The notes: generated by a model not told the origin, from the sequence alone. A stretch of 64,000 nucleotides of DNA from Chitinophagaceae bacterium (GCA_016721385.1 JADKIE010000002.1:248001-312000); one strand, 5' to 3'; shown: positions 8,933 to 20,299, numbered from the stretch's first letter. Translations and numbers: made by a program.

Positions 8933-11900
8933 ATGACTGCCAAAAATGCGGCCATTCGCCGTTATATATTGCTTTCGGTAATAGTTTTTTTATCAAACAA
9001 CTATGCTGGCTTGGCTCAACTTACGGCAAATTTTTCTGCCACTCCTTTATCCGGTTGCTCTCCTTTAATTGTAAGTTTTACCGATCAATCAACCGGAAGC
9101 CCTACACAATGGCACTGGGATTTGGGTAACTCCACAATATCAACCGTACAAAATCCGTCTACAACATATTTTACGCTGGCTCTTACACAATAAAATTGGT
9201 TGTACGAAATGCTGCAGGTGATGCCGATTCGCTAACAAGAACACAATATATTACTGTAAACCCCAACCCAACTGTAGCTTTTACCGCCACGCCCCTAATT
9301 GGTTGTATACCATTGTTGGTTCAATTTAATAATACATCCAATCCTGGCCCAGGAGCAACAGCCAATTGGCAATGGGATTTTGGTGATGGTAATTTATCTA
9401 CCCAACAAAATCCATCGCACACATATAACTCTGTTGGCCTTTTTAATATAACCTTAAATGTTACCAATAATTTTGGTTGTTTTGCTACGCTTATACGGCC
9501 TCAATATATAAACGCAACTACACCAGTACATGCCGATTTTACAAATACACAACCCACCAATTGCTCATTACCCAGTTTAATTAATTTTCAAAATTTATCT
9601 ACCGGCTCGGGCACATTAAATTATCTGTGGAATTTTGGCGATGGCAATACCTCTACCCAACAAAATCCATCGCACAATTATACTACTGCCGGCAGCTATA
9701 CAGTTACATTAATTGTTACCAATAATTTTGGTTGCACAGATACATTAATAAAACCCAATGCAGTTGTTATTGGCTCTATTCAGCCTTCCTTTACAGGCCC
9801 TTCAACAGTTTGTGTAAATAATGTAGCCAATTTTATTAATACAACTTTACCAATACCTGCAAGTGCTGTTTGGTACTTTGGGGATGGAGGAACTGCAACT
9901 ACCGTAAATGCATCACATATTTATACGGCTGCAGGTTTTTATACTGTTAAGATGATTGCTGGTTTAGGGAATTGTATAGATTCAATTTCGTTGCCCATTC
10001 AAATATTAGATAAGCCTACGGCAGATTTTATTGGCAATCCATTAAGTTCATGCAGCGCTCCGCTTACAGTAAATTTTACCAATCAAAGCTTAAATGGTAA
10101 TACCTTTCTGTGGAATTTTGGTGATGGAAATACCTCAACAGCTGCAAGTCCATCACATACTTATATTGCTAATGGCGCTTATACAGTTATGCTAATTACA
10201 ACAAATAATTTGGGTTGCAGCGATACCATTGTAAAAACAAATTATGTAAACGACGGTAATACATCTACATCTGCTAATCCTACACATACTTTTGGGCTTG
10301 GTACATTTGATATTACACTAACCATAACTACTGCCGGTGGTTGCATAAGTACAACTACCTTGGTTGCTGGAATTGTTGTAAGTACCAAGCCAACCGCAAA
10401 TTTTGTTGCCACTCCCAGAGATGTTTGTGCTTTTACGCAAGTAAATTTTACAGATCTTTCTACAGGTACAGCAACAAACTGGCATTGGGATTTTGGCGAT
10501 GGTGGTACATCTAATCAACAAAACCCAATTTACCAATATCAGGATACAGGATATTTTACTGTAACGTTAATTGTATCAAACAATGGTTGTACCGATACTA
10601 TTCGCTTTACTAATTATATTTATGTAAAACCCCCAATTGCAAACTTTACTCCCTCATTTGTTTGCACTAATCCATTTGAAAGAATATTTACAGATAATTC
10701 AATTGGTGCCGATGAATGGAACTGGGACTTTGGCGATGGCAATGTATCTACCCTGCAAAACCCAATACATACGTATGCTAGTGTTGGTAGCTTTAACGTT
10801 AGTTTAATGGTTAAAAATTATTCTACCGGATGTATACATACCAAAACAACAACTGTACCTATCGTTAATGAATTAGCAAACTTTACTGCATCTGATACGG
10901 TTATTTGCCGAAACAGTACCGTTCAATTTACCGCAACAGGCAATAACATAAACAACATAACTACTTACAATTGGAATTTTGGGGATGGCAATACCGGTAC
11001 AGGCATTAACACATCCCACCTATATACACAAGCCGGAAAATTTAATGTACAATTAGTAATAACAGATAACCTTGGTTGTACAGATACATTAATAAAACCA
11101 TTGCATATACAGGTTGATGGGCCAACTGCAGGCTTTACAGTTGGTGCTCCGCAAAAGTGTTTGCAAAGCTTAGTTTTATTTACGGATACATCTAAAACAG
11201 ATGGGCTACATCCAATTACTAACTGGCAATGGAATTTTGGAGATGGTAATATTATTAATTACACAGCACCGCCATTTACACACACATACACTGCAACAGG
11301 TTTATATAATGTTTCATTAAAAGTTACCGATAGTGAGGGTTGCCAGGATAGCATTACACTACCAAGTGCAATTATTATTTCGGCAATTGATGCCAATTTT
11401 AGCACAGTGGATACACTATCTTGCCCTAATCAATCAATAAACTTTACCAATGCGTCTGTTGGTAGTGGTGTAAATTATATCTGGAATTTTGGCGATGGAA
11501 ACTCCGGTACAAGCCTTAACCCTGTACACCAATACACGGCAGATGGTGTGTACACCATTCAATTAATTGCAATTGATCAATATGGTTGCAGCGATACACT
11601 TATAAAGCCAAATTATGTAACAATTGTATCACCACATGCTAATTTTACCATGAGTGATTCGGTAAGTACTTGCCCACCATTAATTGTAAACTTTACCAAT
11701 ACATCAAATACTTATACCAGTGTTTACTGGGATTTTGGCGATAACTCATCTACAACCGGTAATAATCCATCACATTTTTACTCAACCCCGGGTGTATATA
11801 TTGCAAGGCTGGGCATTACAAGCATTGGTGGATGTACCGATACCATTACAAAACCAATTACTATTAGAGGCCCAAGAGGAAATTTTATAACAGCACCTCA

Positions 11901-13616
11901 AAGCGGATGTAGCCCACTCACTGTTTCATTTACGGCTGCTACACAAGGCACCTCTTCTTTTGTGTGGGATTTTAATGATGGCAATATTTTAGCCACACCC
12001 GACTCTACCATACAATACACCTATCAAACGCCTGGCAATTATATACCCAAAATGATTTTGATGGATACAACAGGTTGCCTTGTACCTATCACAAGCCCCG
12101 ACACTATTCATGTAACAGGGGTTGTTGCCAATTTTGGGTTTGCATCGGCTGCTCTTTGCGACTCCAGTATAGTAAGTTTTTCCGATTCTTCTTACAGTAA
12201 CGATGGGATATTATCTTATCAATGGGATTTTGGCGATGGTGGTATATCCTTTTTACAAAACCCAACACACCATTATACAACTGCAGGTTTATATCATCCG
12301 CAACTTATAGTTACAACTTTAACAGGCTGTACAGATACTATAAAACTTGCTGCTCCTGTTAAAATAGTGGCATCTCCTCAAGCTCAAATTACCAATAACC
12401 CTAACGGCTGTGCACCTCTAACAGTTGTGTTTAATGGTAGTTTGTTAGTGGCAGACACTTCGGCTTTATCATGGAGCTGGAAATTAGGAAATGGTAATAT
12501 CTCCAATCTTCAAAACCCGCCGCCACAAACCTATACAAACCCAACTACCTATACTATTGAATTAATTGTAACTAATAGTACAGGATGTAAGGATACCGTT
12601 ACAAAAACCATCGAAGCATATAGAGTACCTGTTGTAGATGCAGGCGGAGATGCTTTGGTATGTCAGGAAGTGGAACAAATTTATTAGCTTCCGGCGCAGA
12701 TGCTTATACCTGGAGCCCTGCAGCCGGTTTAAGTTGCATAAACTGTCCTAACCCAACAGCAGCACCGGCTGATACTACTTTGTATTTTGTAACCGGCACA
12801 ACTGTTCAAGGCTGCAGCCATACCGACAGTGTTAAAATAAATATTAAGCATCCGTTTGTAATGACAAATAGTTTGGGCGGAAATTTATGTAAGGGAAACT
12901 CACTCCGTCTTTTTGCATCCGGTGCAGCCACATATATATGGAGCCCTGCTACAGGATTAAGTAACAGTACATCTGCAACTCCTACAGCAACACCATCTGC
13001 TACTACAACTTATATGGTTATTGGTACAGATAAAGAAAAATGCTTTAACGATACAGGCTATGTGCCCGTTAAAGTATTTAATGCCCCGGTAATTTTTGCA
13101 GGTAACGATACTACCATAAATGTTGGGCAAATAGCCACATTGCATCCAACCTTATCATCGGATGTTGTTAGTATAGTTTGGTCTCCTGCCAATACAACAG
13201 TTAGCAGCAATTACCCATCAATAACAGTTAAACCCAAAGAAACTACAACATATCTACTGCAAGCAACAAATGCCGGTGGATGTAAATCAATAGATAATGT
13301 TACCGTAAATGTATTATGCAATGGTGCAAATATTTTTATACCAAATACTTTTTCGCCTAACGGAGATGGCATAAACGAAATTTTTTATCCAAGAGGTACA
13401 GGTTTATTTAGAGTAAAGGCTTTACGCATTTTTGACAGATGGGGAGAGTTGGTTTTTGAAAGCGGTAATTTTTTACCAAACGATGCAAATGCTGGCTGGA
13501 ACGGAACCTACAAAGGTCAAAAGCTATCGCCGGATGTATATGTGTACATGGCCGAAATTTTATGCGATAACAATACAACACTAACATTAAAAGGCAATGT
13601 TGCTGTAATAAAATAG
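8933..13616 (+). CDS. Giant PKD-repeat T9SS type B cargo (frameshifted)
   Basis: The ATG at 8933 starts a signal peptide (IRRYILLSVIVFLSNNYAGLAQ). Fourteen full PKD domains follow, with the hallmark W-FGDG and NPSHTY motifs, plus one truncated repeat near 10240-10290 (NDGNTSTSANPTHTF without its first half). Two shorter Ig-like modules (YTWSPAAGLSC, YIWSPATGLSN) lead to the gliding-motility C-terminal domain: NTFSPNGDGINEIFYPRG...LRIFDRWGELVFES...GNVAVIK. This marks a secreted, cell-surface type B cargo, perhaps an adhesin. Single missing bases near 9166 (after TATTTTAC) and near 12665 (TGTCAGGAAG) split the frame. It sits 7 bp before the PorP/SprF gene, the usual pairing for such cargo. Ligand unknown. 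Confidence 0.9.
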
Positions 13617-13622
13617 AAAACA

Positions 13623-14684
13623 ATGCTTACATCCAATATCATATCTTCCGAAAAAACAATTTTTATAAAATTTGTTGCAGTTCTAATTGCATGCAACAGT
13701 TTCTTTTTCAGCAATGCACAAGACATTCATTTTTCGCAGTTTTTTGAAACGCCTTTGCTACGCAACCCGGCATTGGCTGGTATTTTTAGCGGAGATGTAA
13801 GAGTGCAATCTGTTTTTAGAACACAATGGAACAGCGTAACCGTTCCTTACGTAACCGGCTCGGTAAATGCCGAGTATAAAAAACCTGTTGGCAACAAAAA
13901 CGATTTTTTAACCATTGGCGGACAAGTGTTGTACGATAAAGCCGGTACAGTGGCGCTAACGGCTACACATATACTTCCGGTATTAAATTTCCATAAATCG
14001 TTGCACAGCGAAAAAAACATGTACCTCTCATTAGGCTTTATGGGCGGATGGGTGCAACGTAGCATTGACAGAAGTAAAATAACCACTAACAGCCAGTACG
14101 ATGGTACAGGCTTTAACCCCGGCCTGGCAGATGGAGAAACCTTTTTAAAAAACTCGTACTCCTATTTTGACGCAAGTGTAGGAATGAGTTTTAACGCACA
14201 ACTTGGCGAAAATGCAGATAATAATTTATACGCAGGTATAGGTTACCATCATTTTAATAAAACCACCAAAAACTCATTTTATGGCACAGCCAATTACGAA
14301 ATGATACCTAAATGGGTTGGCTCGGCAGGGCTAAGGTTAAACATTACCGATTACTCTTTTTTTACCTTGCAAGCCGATTATAGCAAACAAGGCCCCTATA
14401 CCGAAACGCTTGCAGGTGTATTATTCACATATAAATTAGATGATATAGAAGATCCCAAATACCTGATACATGGCGGCGCTTTTATACGCTGGAACGATGC
14501 CATTATACCTGTTGCAAAATTAGAGATGAGGCCATTATCCGTATCGGTAAGTTACGATGCCAACATATCGCAATTAAAAGCAGCCAGTAAAGGCCGAGGC
14601 GGTTTTGAAGCCGCCTTAACTTTTCAAAAATACCTTAACAAAGAAAATAGCAGTTTAAACTCGGTGCAGTGCCCTAAGTTTTAA
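13623..14684 (+). CDS. PorP/SprF family T9SS outer-membrane protein
   Basis: A 353-residue protein with a signal peptide (CNSFFFSNAQ) followed by the PorP/SprF signature DIHFSQFFETPLLRNPALAGIFSGDVRVQSVFRTQW. Amphipathic beta strands continue to the end (YSFFTLQADYSKQGPYTETLAGVLFTYKL), as for a small outer-membrane barrel. Members of this family accompany cargo with gliding-motility C-terminal domains and are thought to help anchor or export them. It follows the PKD cargo by 7 bp and was probably acquired and expressed with it. Confidence 0.92.
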   Translation: MLTSNIISSEKTIFIKFVAVLIACNSFFFSNAQDIHFSQFFETPLLRNPALAGIFSGDVRVQSVFRTQWNSVTVPYVTGSVNAEYKKPVGNKNDFLTIGGQVLYDKAGTVALTATHILPVLNFHKSLHSEKNMYLSLGFMGGWVQRSIDRSKITTNSQYDGTGFNPGLADGETFLKNSYSYFDASVGMSFNAQLGENADNNLYAGIGYHHFNKTTKNSFYGTANYEMIPKWVGSAGLRLNITDYSFFTLQADYSKQGPYTETLAGVLFTYKLDDIEDPKYLIHGGAFIRWNDAIIPVAKLEMRPLSVSVSYDANISQLKAASKGRGGFEAALTFQKYLNKENSSLNSVQCPKF

Positions 14685-14840
14685 CTATTCCTTTTTTATT
14701 TAAGGTTTAGTTATCCTCTTAACTTCCTCAAAAACCTCAAACAAATTTCTTATCTTCGCTAATTAACCACTTTCCGCTACTAATTATGCGTTTTGAGGGA
14801 ATTTATACGATTTTGAACCGAATTAAAACAGAACAATTCA

Positions 14841-16405
14841 ATGGAACCGATAGTAATATATATTATTATAGCAGTTGCAGCCTTAGTGGGTGGTACACTG
14901 CTGGGCAAACTGGTTTTTGCCAAAAACACCAAAAAACAAGTTGAAGATGCCGAGCAACAAGCTCAACGCATTATTGCCGATGGTAATTTACAGGCCGAAA
15001 ATCTTAAAAAAGAAAAGCTTTTAGAGGCAAAAGAAAAATTTGTACAACTTAAGGCAGAGCATGATAAAGAAGTATTACAACGCAATCAAAAAATAATTGA
15101 AGGCGAAAACCGCATTAAGCAAAAAGAGCAGTCGTTAAACCAAAAAGATCAAAACCTTGAAAAACAGGTAAAAGACAACGAGGCTATTAAGGAAACCCTT
15201 AACCGCCAAATTGAAGTTGTAAATGCCAAACGTACAGAGCTTGAAAAACATCAGGAAGAGCATATACGCCGCCTCGAAAAAGTGGCCGGCCTTACTGCCG
15301 AAGATGCCAAAGCACAGTTGATTGAAAGCTTAAAACAAGAAGCCCAAACAAAGGCAATTGCCATGCAGCAAGAGATTATTGAAGATGCTAAACAAAAGGC
15401 AGGTAAAGAAGCCCGTAAAATTGTAATTCAAACTATACAGCGTACTGCTGCCGAAGTTGCCATTGAAAACAGCATTACTGTTTTTAACTTAGAAAGCGAT
15501 GAAATAAAAGGTAGTATAATTGGCAGAGAAGGTAGAAACATCCGAGCTATAGAAGCCGCTACCGGTGTAGATTTAATTGTAGATGACACCCCTGAAGCAA
15601 TTGTACTTTCATCGTTTGATCCGCTACGCAGAGAAATAGCCCGTTTATCATTACAACGCCTTGTTGCCGATGGACGTATTCATCCGGCACGTATTGAAGA
15701 AGTGGTAGAAAAAACTAAAAAACAATTAGATGATCAGGTAATGGAAATTGGCGAACGTACCGCCATGGAATTAGGTGTACATGGCCTGCATAAAGAATTG
15801 ATACGTATGGTTGGCCGCATGCGTTTCCGTAGTTCTTACGGTCAAAACCTTTTAATGCATAGCAGAGAAACAGCCAACCTTTGTGCAATTATGGCCAGTG
15901 AGTTAGGCATGAATCCTAAATTAGCAAAAAGAGCAGGTTTATTGCATGATATAGGTAAAGTACCTGATGAAGAAACAGAATTAAGCCATGCGCTTTTAGG
16001 GGCAAAACTGGCCGAAAAATACGGCGAAAACCCTGCTGTGGTAAATGCCATTGGTGCTCATCACGACGAAATGGAAATGCAATACGTTATCTCCCCAATT
16101 ATACAGGCTTGTGATGCCATTAGCGGTGCAAGGCCGGGTGCTCGTAGAGAGATAATGCAGCAATATATACAACGTATTAAAGATTTAGAAAACATGGCTT
16201 TGGCTTATACTGGTGTAGAAAAGGCTTATGCTATACAGGCTGGTAGAGAGCTACGGGTAATTGTAGAAGGCCGATAAAGTAACCGATGGCGAAAGCGAAA
16301 AACTAAGTTTGAAATTGCTCAAAAATACAAACCGAAATGACTTTCCCCGGCCAAATTAAAGTAACGGTAATACGTGAAAAACGATCCGTTAATGTGGCCC
16401 GATAA
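14841..16405 (+). CDS. rny: Ribonuclease Y, frameshifted near the C-terminus
   Basis: Membrane-anchored endoribonuclease that starts mRNA decay. N-terminal anchor PIVIYIIIAVAALVGGTLLGKLVF, then a long coiled coil to about residue 190. A KH domain follows (GSIIGREGRNIRAIEAATGVDL), then the HD domain with HSRETANLCAIMA, LLHDIGK and HHDEM metal-binding motifs. The open frame stops at 16277 after RELRVIVEGR. The remaining conserved tail (ADKVTDGE..., MTFPGQIKVTVIREKRSVNVAR) is encoded to a TAA at 16403-16405 but in shifted frames: one extra G near 16271, then one T and one A too few near 16309 and 16323. With these repaired the protein is about 520 residues, the normal size. Three breaks in 60 bp look like sequence error. 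Confidence 0.93.
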
Positions 16406-16413
16406 AATTTTAC

Positions 16414-16446
16414 AAAACCGTTAGCAAAAACTAACGGTTTTTTATT
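16414..16446 (+). terminator. Rho-independent terminator of rny
   Basis: AAAACCGTTAG and CTAACGGTTTT form an 11-bp stem with a CAAAAA loop, followed by further T residues, 8 bp after the restored rny stop. Confidence 0.85.
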
Positions 16447-16474
16447 GGTACTTTGCACAAAATTTTTAAAAAAG

Positions 16475-17584
16475 ATGAAGAGCATTTTTGGAATACTACT
16501 TATTTTTTTACATACAAATTCATTTGCCCAGCAAGCTAATAATTTTATTGACATAACCGGCAATTTTGCCGATATGGACGATTCGGCTCAAATTACTTTT
16601 TTACACCCAAGCTCTCAAGCACCTGTGGCTACGGCAACTGCAAAAAATAAAACATTTAAAATTATTGCTCTTGTTAATTTCGCAGGCCTAAGCAGGCTAA
16701 CCATAACAACTAAAACTGCTACATATAATTACGATTTATTTGCAGGCGCAGAAGTAATAACATTAACCGGATTATTAAAAAATATTGAAGCTGTAAAAGT
16801 TAAAGGTGCAAAATTTAATGCTGATTTTAAAGGAATTATAAAAAAATTTGAACCTAATTTTAAACAATTAAATCAAATTAATCAGGATGTACAACAAGCG
16901 ACAGATCAGGAGAAGAAAAATGCATTAGTAAATAAATCTTCCTTACTTGTAAAAAAAATTGGTAGCCAGGTAGATTCTTTACTTAAAAAGAAAAGTAATT
17001 CCGAAGTGTCGGCGTTTATTTTATACATAACCAAAGATCTTTTTAAAGATAATCCAACGGCAACCGGTAACCGATTAGCGCTGTTAAAACCATTAGCCAA
17101 AAAATCGGTTTATGCCGATGCATTACAAAAAGAAATTGACCAGCTTTTAGTTGGGGCCGTTGGTAGTCAGGCAATAGATTTTACGCAAAATGATCCGGAT
17201 GGAAAACCTATAAGCCTTTCCTCTTTTAGAGGTAAATATGTTTTACTTGATTTTTGGGCAAGCTGGTGTGGCCCTTGCCGAAGAGAAAACCCAAATGTGG
17301 TAGCGGCATATAATAAATTTAAAGCCAAAAACTTTACTATACTTGGTGTATCGCTTGATAGGCCCGATGCCAAACAAACCTGGTTAGATGCCATAAAAAT
17401 GGATAATTTAACTTGGACGCATGTAAGCGATCTTAAATTTTGGCAAAACGAGGTAGCGCTTAAATATGGAATAGGCTCTATCCCACAAAACTATCTTATT
17501 GATCCTAAAGGTGTTATAGTAGCAAAAAATTTACGCGGCCAGGCATTAGACGATAAACTGTGTGAGCTTTTGGGATGTAATTAG
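16475..17584 (+). CDS. Periplasmic TlpA-like thioredoxin with N-terminal DUF4369-like domain
   Basis: The ATG at 16475 gives a signal peptide (MKSIFGILLIFLHTNSFAQQ). A beta-rich domain (about residues 20-125, FIDITGNFADMDDSAQITFLHPSS) resembles the DUF4369 module common before thioredoxins in Bacteroidota. A helical linker leads to an AhpC/TSA-thioredoxin fold from about residue 240: SQAIDFTQNDPDGKPISLSSFRGKYVLLDFWASWCGPCRRENP, with the redox motif CGPC, and the cis-Pro region IGSIPQNYLIDPKG. It is probably a periplasmic disulfide reductase; the substrate is unknown. An earlier in-frame start (16445) overlaps the rny terminator and is rejected. Confidence 0.9.
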   Translation: MKSIFGILLIFLHTNSFAQQANNFIDITGNFADMDDSAQITFLHPSSQAPVATATAKNKTFKIIALVNFAGLSRLTITTKTATYNYDLFAGAEVITLTGLLKNIEAVKVKGAKFNADFKGIIKKFEPNFKQLNQINQDVQQATDQEKKNALVNKSSLLVKKIGSQVDSLLKKKSNSEVSAFILYITKDLFKDNPTATGNRLALLKPLAKKSVYADALQKEIDQLLVGAVGSQAIDFTQNDPDGKPISLSSFRGKYVLLDFWASWCGPCRRENPNVVAAYNKFKAKNFTILGVSLDRPDAKQTWLDAIKMDNLTWTHVSDLKFWQNEVALKYGIGSIPQNYLIDPKGVIVAKNLRGQALDDKLCELLGCN

Positions 17585-17701
17585 CAAAGCTTAGTTGATT
17601 TAGCCATAAGTAACTTTGCTTAAAATAAGTTTAGCCTCTTTAATTTTCAATATTTCTATAAAAAAGATTGAAAATCTGCTTCGCAAATGGCATCTTTCCC
17701 T

Positions 17702-17709
17702 TACCTTTG
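17702..17709 (+). promoter_or_regulatory. Promoter -7 element of rplS
   Basis: TACCTTTG matches TAnnTTTG exactly, 49 bp upstream of the rplS ATG. The -33 box is not obvious. Confidence 0.55.
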
Positions 17710-17711
17710 CC

Positions 17712-17740
17712 GTCCGAAATTCCGAATAGATGGAACGGAC
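17712..17740 (+). promoter_or_regulatory. Stem-loop in the rplS leader, possible L19 autoregulatory element
   Basis: GTCCG (17712-17716) pairs with CGGAC (17736-17740), and TTCC (17720-17723) with GGAA (17732-17735); a 3-nt AAA bulge separates the helices and the loop is GAATAGAT. It ends 17 nt before the rplS start. A ribosomal-protein leader is plausible, but the -7 element above would place the transcript start inside the 5' arm. Confidence 0.4.
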
Positions 17741-17757
17741 TTAAAAAATATAGAGTT

Positions 17758-18117
17758 ATGAACGCAGTTAATTTTGTTCATGAGCAGTTGACAACAAAGC
17801 CAACGCTTCCGAATTTTAAAGCAGGTGATAATATCACCGTTAATTATAAAATTGTTGAGGGTACTAAAGAGCGTATCCAAAGTTTTAAAGGCGATGTTAT
17901 TAAGCGTCAGGGTACAGGTGCAACAGCCTCATTTACAGTGCGTAAAATGAGTGATGGTGTAGGTGTTGAGCGTTTATTCCCTTTTTACTCTCCAAATATT
18001 GAGAGCATTGTTTTAAACAAAGTAGGTAAAGTTAGCCGTGCTAAACTTTTCTATCTTCGTGAAAGAAGCGGTAAAAGTGCCCGTATTAAAGAAAAAAGAA
18101 TGGCAGTTGCTAAATAA
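17758..18117 (+). CDS. rplS: Large ribosomal subunit protein bL19
   Basis: The ATG at 17758 gives a 119-residue protein of normal size: MNAVNFVHEQLTTKPTLPNF, then the bL19 core FKAGDNITVNYKIVEGTKERIQSFKGDVIKR, GVGVERLFPFYSPNIESI and GKVSRAKLFYLRERSGKSARIKEKR. bL19 lies at the 30S-50S interface. An upstream in-frame ATG would place the promoter and leader hairpin inside the gene and is rejected. It is monocistronic, with its own promoter and a strong terminator. Confidence 0.97.
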   Translation: MNAVNFVHEQLTTKPTLPNFKAGDNITVNYKIVEGTKERIQSFKGDVIKRQGTGATASFTVRKMSDGVGVERLFPFYSPNIESIVLNKVGKVSRAKLFYLRERSGKSARIKEKRMAVAK

Positions 18118-18134
18118 GGCAGCTTAATAAGATA

Positions 18135-18169
18135 TAAAAAAGGCGAAAATTAATTTTTCGCCTTTTTTT
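18135..18169 (+). terminator. Rho-independent terminator of rplS
   Basis: AAAAAGGCGAAAA pairs with TTTTCGCCTTTTT around a short TTAAT loop, 18 bp after the rplS stop, with flanking A and T runs; it may work in both directions. Confidence 0.9.
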
Positions 18170-18275
18170 ATGCCTGAATTGTTTTTTTGGCATACGATTT
18201 GTTAAACATAAAACAAATTTGTCCCTCTGGTTAAACTTTACCTCTAATTAATTAAAAACTAAAACCATTTAAACC

Positions 18276-18404
18276 ATGAGAAGGATTCTTTTTGCTTTAT
18301 TCTTAATCACCGCTACTATTATGTTTATTTCTTGCGCCAGAGGCATTACTGTAGAGCAGGCTGCCAATGGAAAAGCCAAGTGTGGCAGAAATTACATACG
18401 TTAA
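18276..18404 (+). CDS. Small 42-residue lipoprotein
   Basis: A short gene between rplS and tatA. It encodes MRRILFALFLITATIMFISC, a signal peptide with lipobox FISC, then a short tail ARGITVEQAANGKAKCGRNYIR. The Cys becomes the lipidated residue 1 of a mature peptide of only 23 residues. The tail pattern (EQAANG..KCGR) resembles tiny lipoproteins I have seen annotated as hypothetical in Bacteroidota; no function is known to me. It has its own space on both sides, codon use like its neighbours, and no frame break. Confidence 0.7.
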   Translation: MRRILFALFLITATIMFISCARGITVEQAANGKAKCGRNYIR

Positions 18405-18471
18405 GCTTAGCTTAATTGTTAATTTGTTTTAATTACTGCTTTTAAAAGCTACCTGCAATCATTATTTAATT

Positions 18472-18479
18472 TATCTTTG
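18472..18479 (+). promoter_or_regulatory. Promoter -7 element of tatA
   Basis: TATCTTTG matches TAnnTTTG, 18 bp upstream of the tatA ATG, predicting a very short leader. Confidence 0.5.
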
Positions 18480-18496
18480 AGGCAAATTAAAAAACT

Positions 18497-18750
18497 ATGT
18501 CGCTATTAACTATATTTTTAGCAATGCCCGGAACTACAGAGTGGATATTTATTATTCTTGCCATTGTATTATTATTTGGCGGAAAAAAATACCCGAATTA
18601 ATGAGAGGCTTGGGTAAAGGCATCAGAGAGTTTAAAGATGCTAAGGATAATGTAAAAAACGAGTTAGAAGAAGGAATGAAGCAAGTAGATAAGGATCAGG
18701 AAATTAGAGATTTGCGTAAACAGTTAGATCAACAAAAACAACAAGGTTAG
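18497..18750 (+). CDS. tatA: Sec-independent translocase protein TatA (homopolymer frameshift)
   Basis: TatA oligomers form the pore of the twin-arginine pathway. From the ATG at 18497: periplasmic tip MPGTTEW, transmembrane helix IFIILAIVLLFGGKK, then IPELMRGLGKGIREFKDAKDN, the amphipathic helix with the family's FGxxKxPEL..GLG hinge. A charged tail follows (84 residues in all, normal). The frame breaks at the A7 run 18583-18589; A8 is needed to read GGKKIPEL. The first part alone stops 15 codons later. Since tatA is widely conserved, error or transcriptional slippage on the A-run is more likely than loss. Confidence 0.9.
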
Positions 18751-18789
18751 TTTTTATCCTTAAAATTTTTTATACGGCTGAAATGAGCC

Positions 18790-18818
18790 CTTTAAAAATT
18801 AGCTACTAATTTTTAAAG
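18790..18818. terminator. AT-rich 13-bp hairpin after tatA
   Basis: CTTTAAAAATTAG and CTAATTTTTAAAG form a perfect 13-bp stem around CTA, between tatA and gatA. It could be a weak terminator or an RNA-stability element. Confidence 0.45.
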
Positions 18819-18857
18819 ATTTCGTTTCGGCCAATTTTGTAAATACCAACACCGGTA

Positions 18858-20299
18858 ATGTTTCATTTTTTTTCTATACAAGATTATCATCAACAATTAA
18901 TGCAAGAAAAAACATCTTGCCAAGATGTAGTGCAACATTATCTTACCCAAATAAAAGAAAAAAAACACCTCAACGCTTTTGTTGAAGTTTATCCTAATGA
19001 AGCTTTAGAAAAAGCCAAAGAGCTCGATAAAAAAAGAAAAAACGGAAGCCCAATAGGAAAACTACATGGTGTGGTTATTGCCTTAAAAGATGTTATTTGC
19101 TATAAAAATCATAAAGTAACCGCTGCATCAAAAATACTGGAAGGCTTTACCAGCTTATACTCTGCTACAGCAGTACAACGCTTGTTAAACGAAGATGCCA
19201 TTATTATAGGCAATTGCAATTGCGATGAATTTGCTATGGGCAGCAGCAACGAAAACTCGGCATACGGCAATGTGTTAAATGCGGCCAATGAAACTAAAGT
19301 ACCCGGCGGCAGCAGCGGAGGAAGTGCAGTAGCTGTGCAAGCCAATTTGTGTATGGTAAGCCTTGGAAGCGATACAGGTGGAAGCGTAAGGCAACCTGCC
19401 GATTTTTGCGGTATTGTAGGGCTTAAGCCAAGTTATGGTAAAATATCACGTTATGGACTAATTGCTTATGCAAGCAGCTTTGATCAAATTGGAGTTTTTA
19501 CAAATACTGTACAAGATGCCGCCTTGCTGTTAAATGTAATGCAAGGGGCAGATGAGTATGATAGTACTGCAGAGACAACAGGCAATGTACAATTGGCAAT
19601 TGGCAATGAAGAAAATAAAAATATAAGATTGCATATTTTAAAGAAGCGTTACATCATCCCTCTTTAGATAAAGAAATACAACAGCAAATATTTGCTTTGA
19701 TTGAAAAATTAAAAGCAGATGGACATATAGTTGAAGAAATTGATTTTGAATTGCTGGAGTATATTGTGCCTGCTTATTATATTTTAACCACTGCCGAAGC
19801 AAGCAGCAATTTAAGCAGGTACGATGGTGTACGCTATGGTTATCGTAGCAATAACCCCGAAATAAAAGATTTAACTAATTTTTATAAATACAACCGTACC
19901 GAAGGTTTTGGTAAAGAAGTGCAACGCAGAATAATGCTGGGTACTTTTGTTTTAAGTACAGGTTATTTTGATGCTTATTTTACTAAAGCGCAACAAGTGC
20001 GTAAGTTGCTATGTAATAAAACAGATACCATTTTCGCTGATTTTGATGCAGTTATATTGCCTACAAGCCCAACTACCGCTTTTTCTATCGGCGAAAAAAC
20101 CAAAGACCCGATTGCCATGTATTTGGCAGATATTTATACCGTTTTTGCCAACTTAACGGGTATTCCGGGTATATCGGTTCCTCTATTTAAACACAGCAAT
20201 CATTTACCATTTGGCTTGCAAGTAATGACATCAAAAAACAATGAGTTAACTTTGTTGCAAATTGCTAACCTGCTGATGCAACAGTATAAAACTTATTAG
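18858..20299 (+). CDS. gatA: Asp/Glu-tRNA(Asn/Gln) amidotransferase subunit A (frameshifted)
   Basis: GatA is the amidase of GatCAB, which converts Glu-tRNA-Gln or Asp-tRNA-Asn to the amide form using ammonia from Gln. Amidase-signature motifs are present: catalytic Lys in GVVIALKDVICYKN, GNCNCDEFAMGSSNENSAYG, VPGGSSGGSAVAVQ and the Ser pair in GSDTGGSVRQPADFCG. The open frame ends at 19667. The rest resumes as KIAYFKEALHHPSLDKEIQQQ and runs through SRYDGVRYGYRS and ILPTSPTTAF to 20299. A single base is missing around 19620 (AAAAATATAAGATT). Restored length is about 480, normal. No Gat partner genes lie nearby. Confidence 0.92.
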
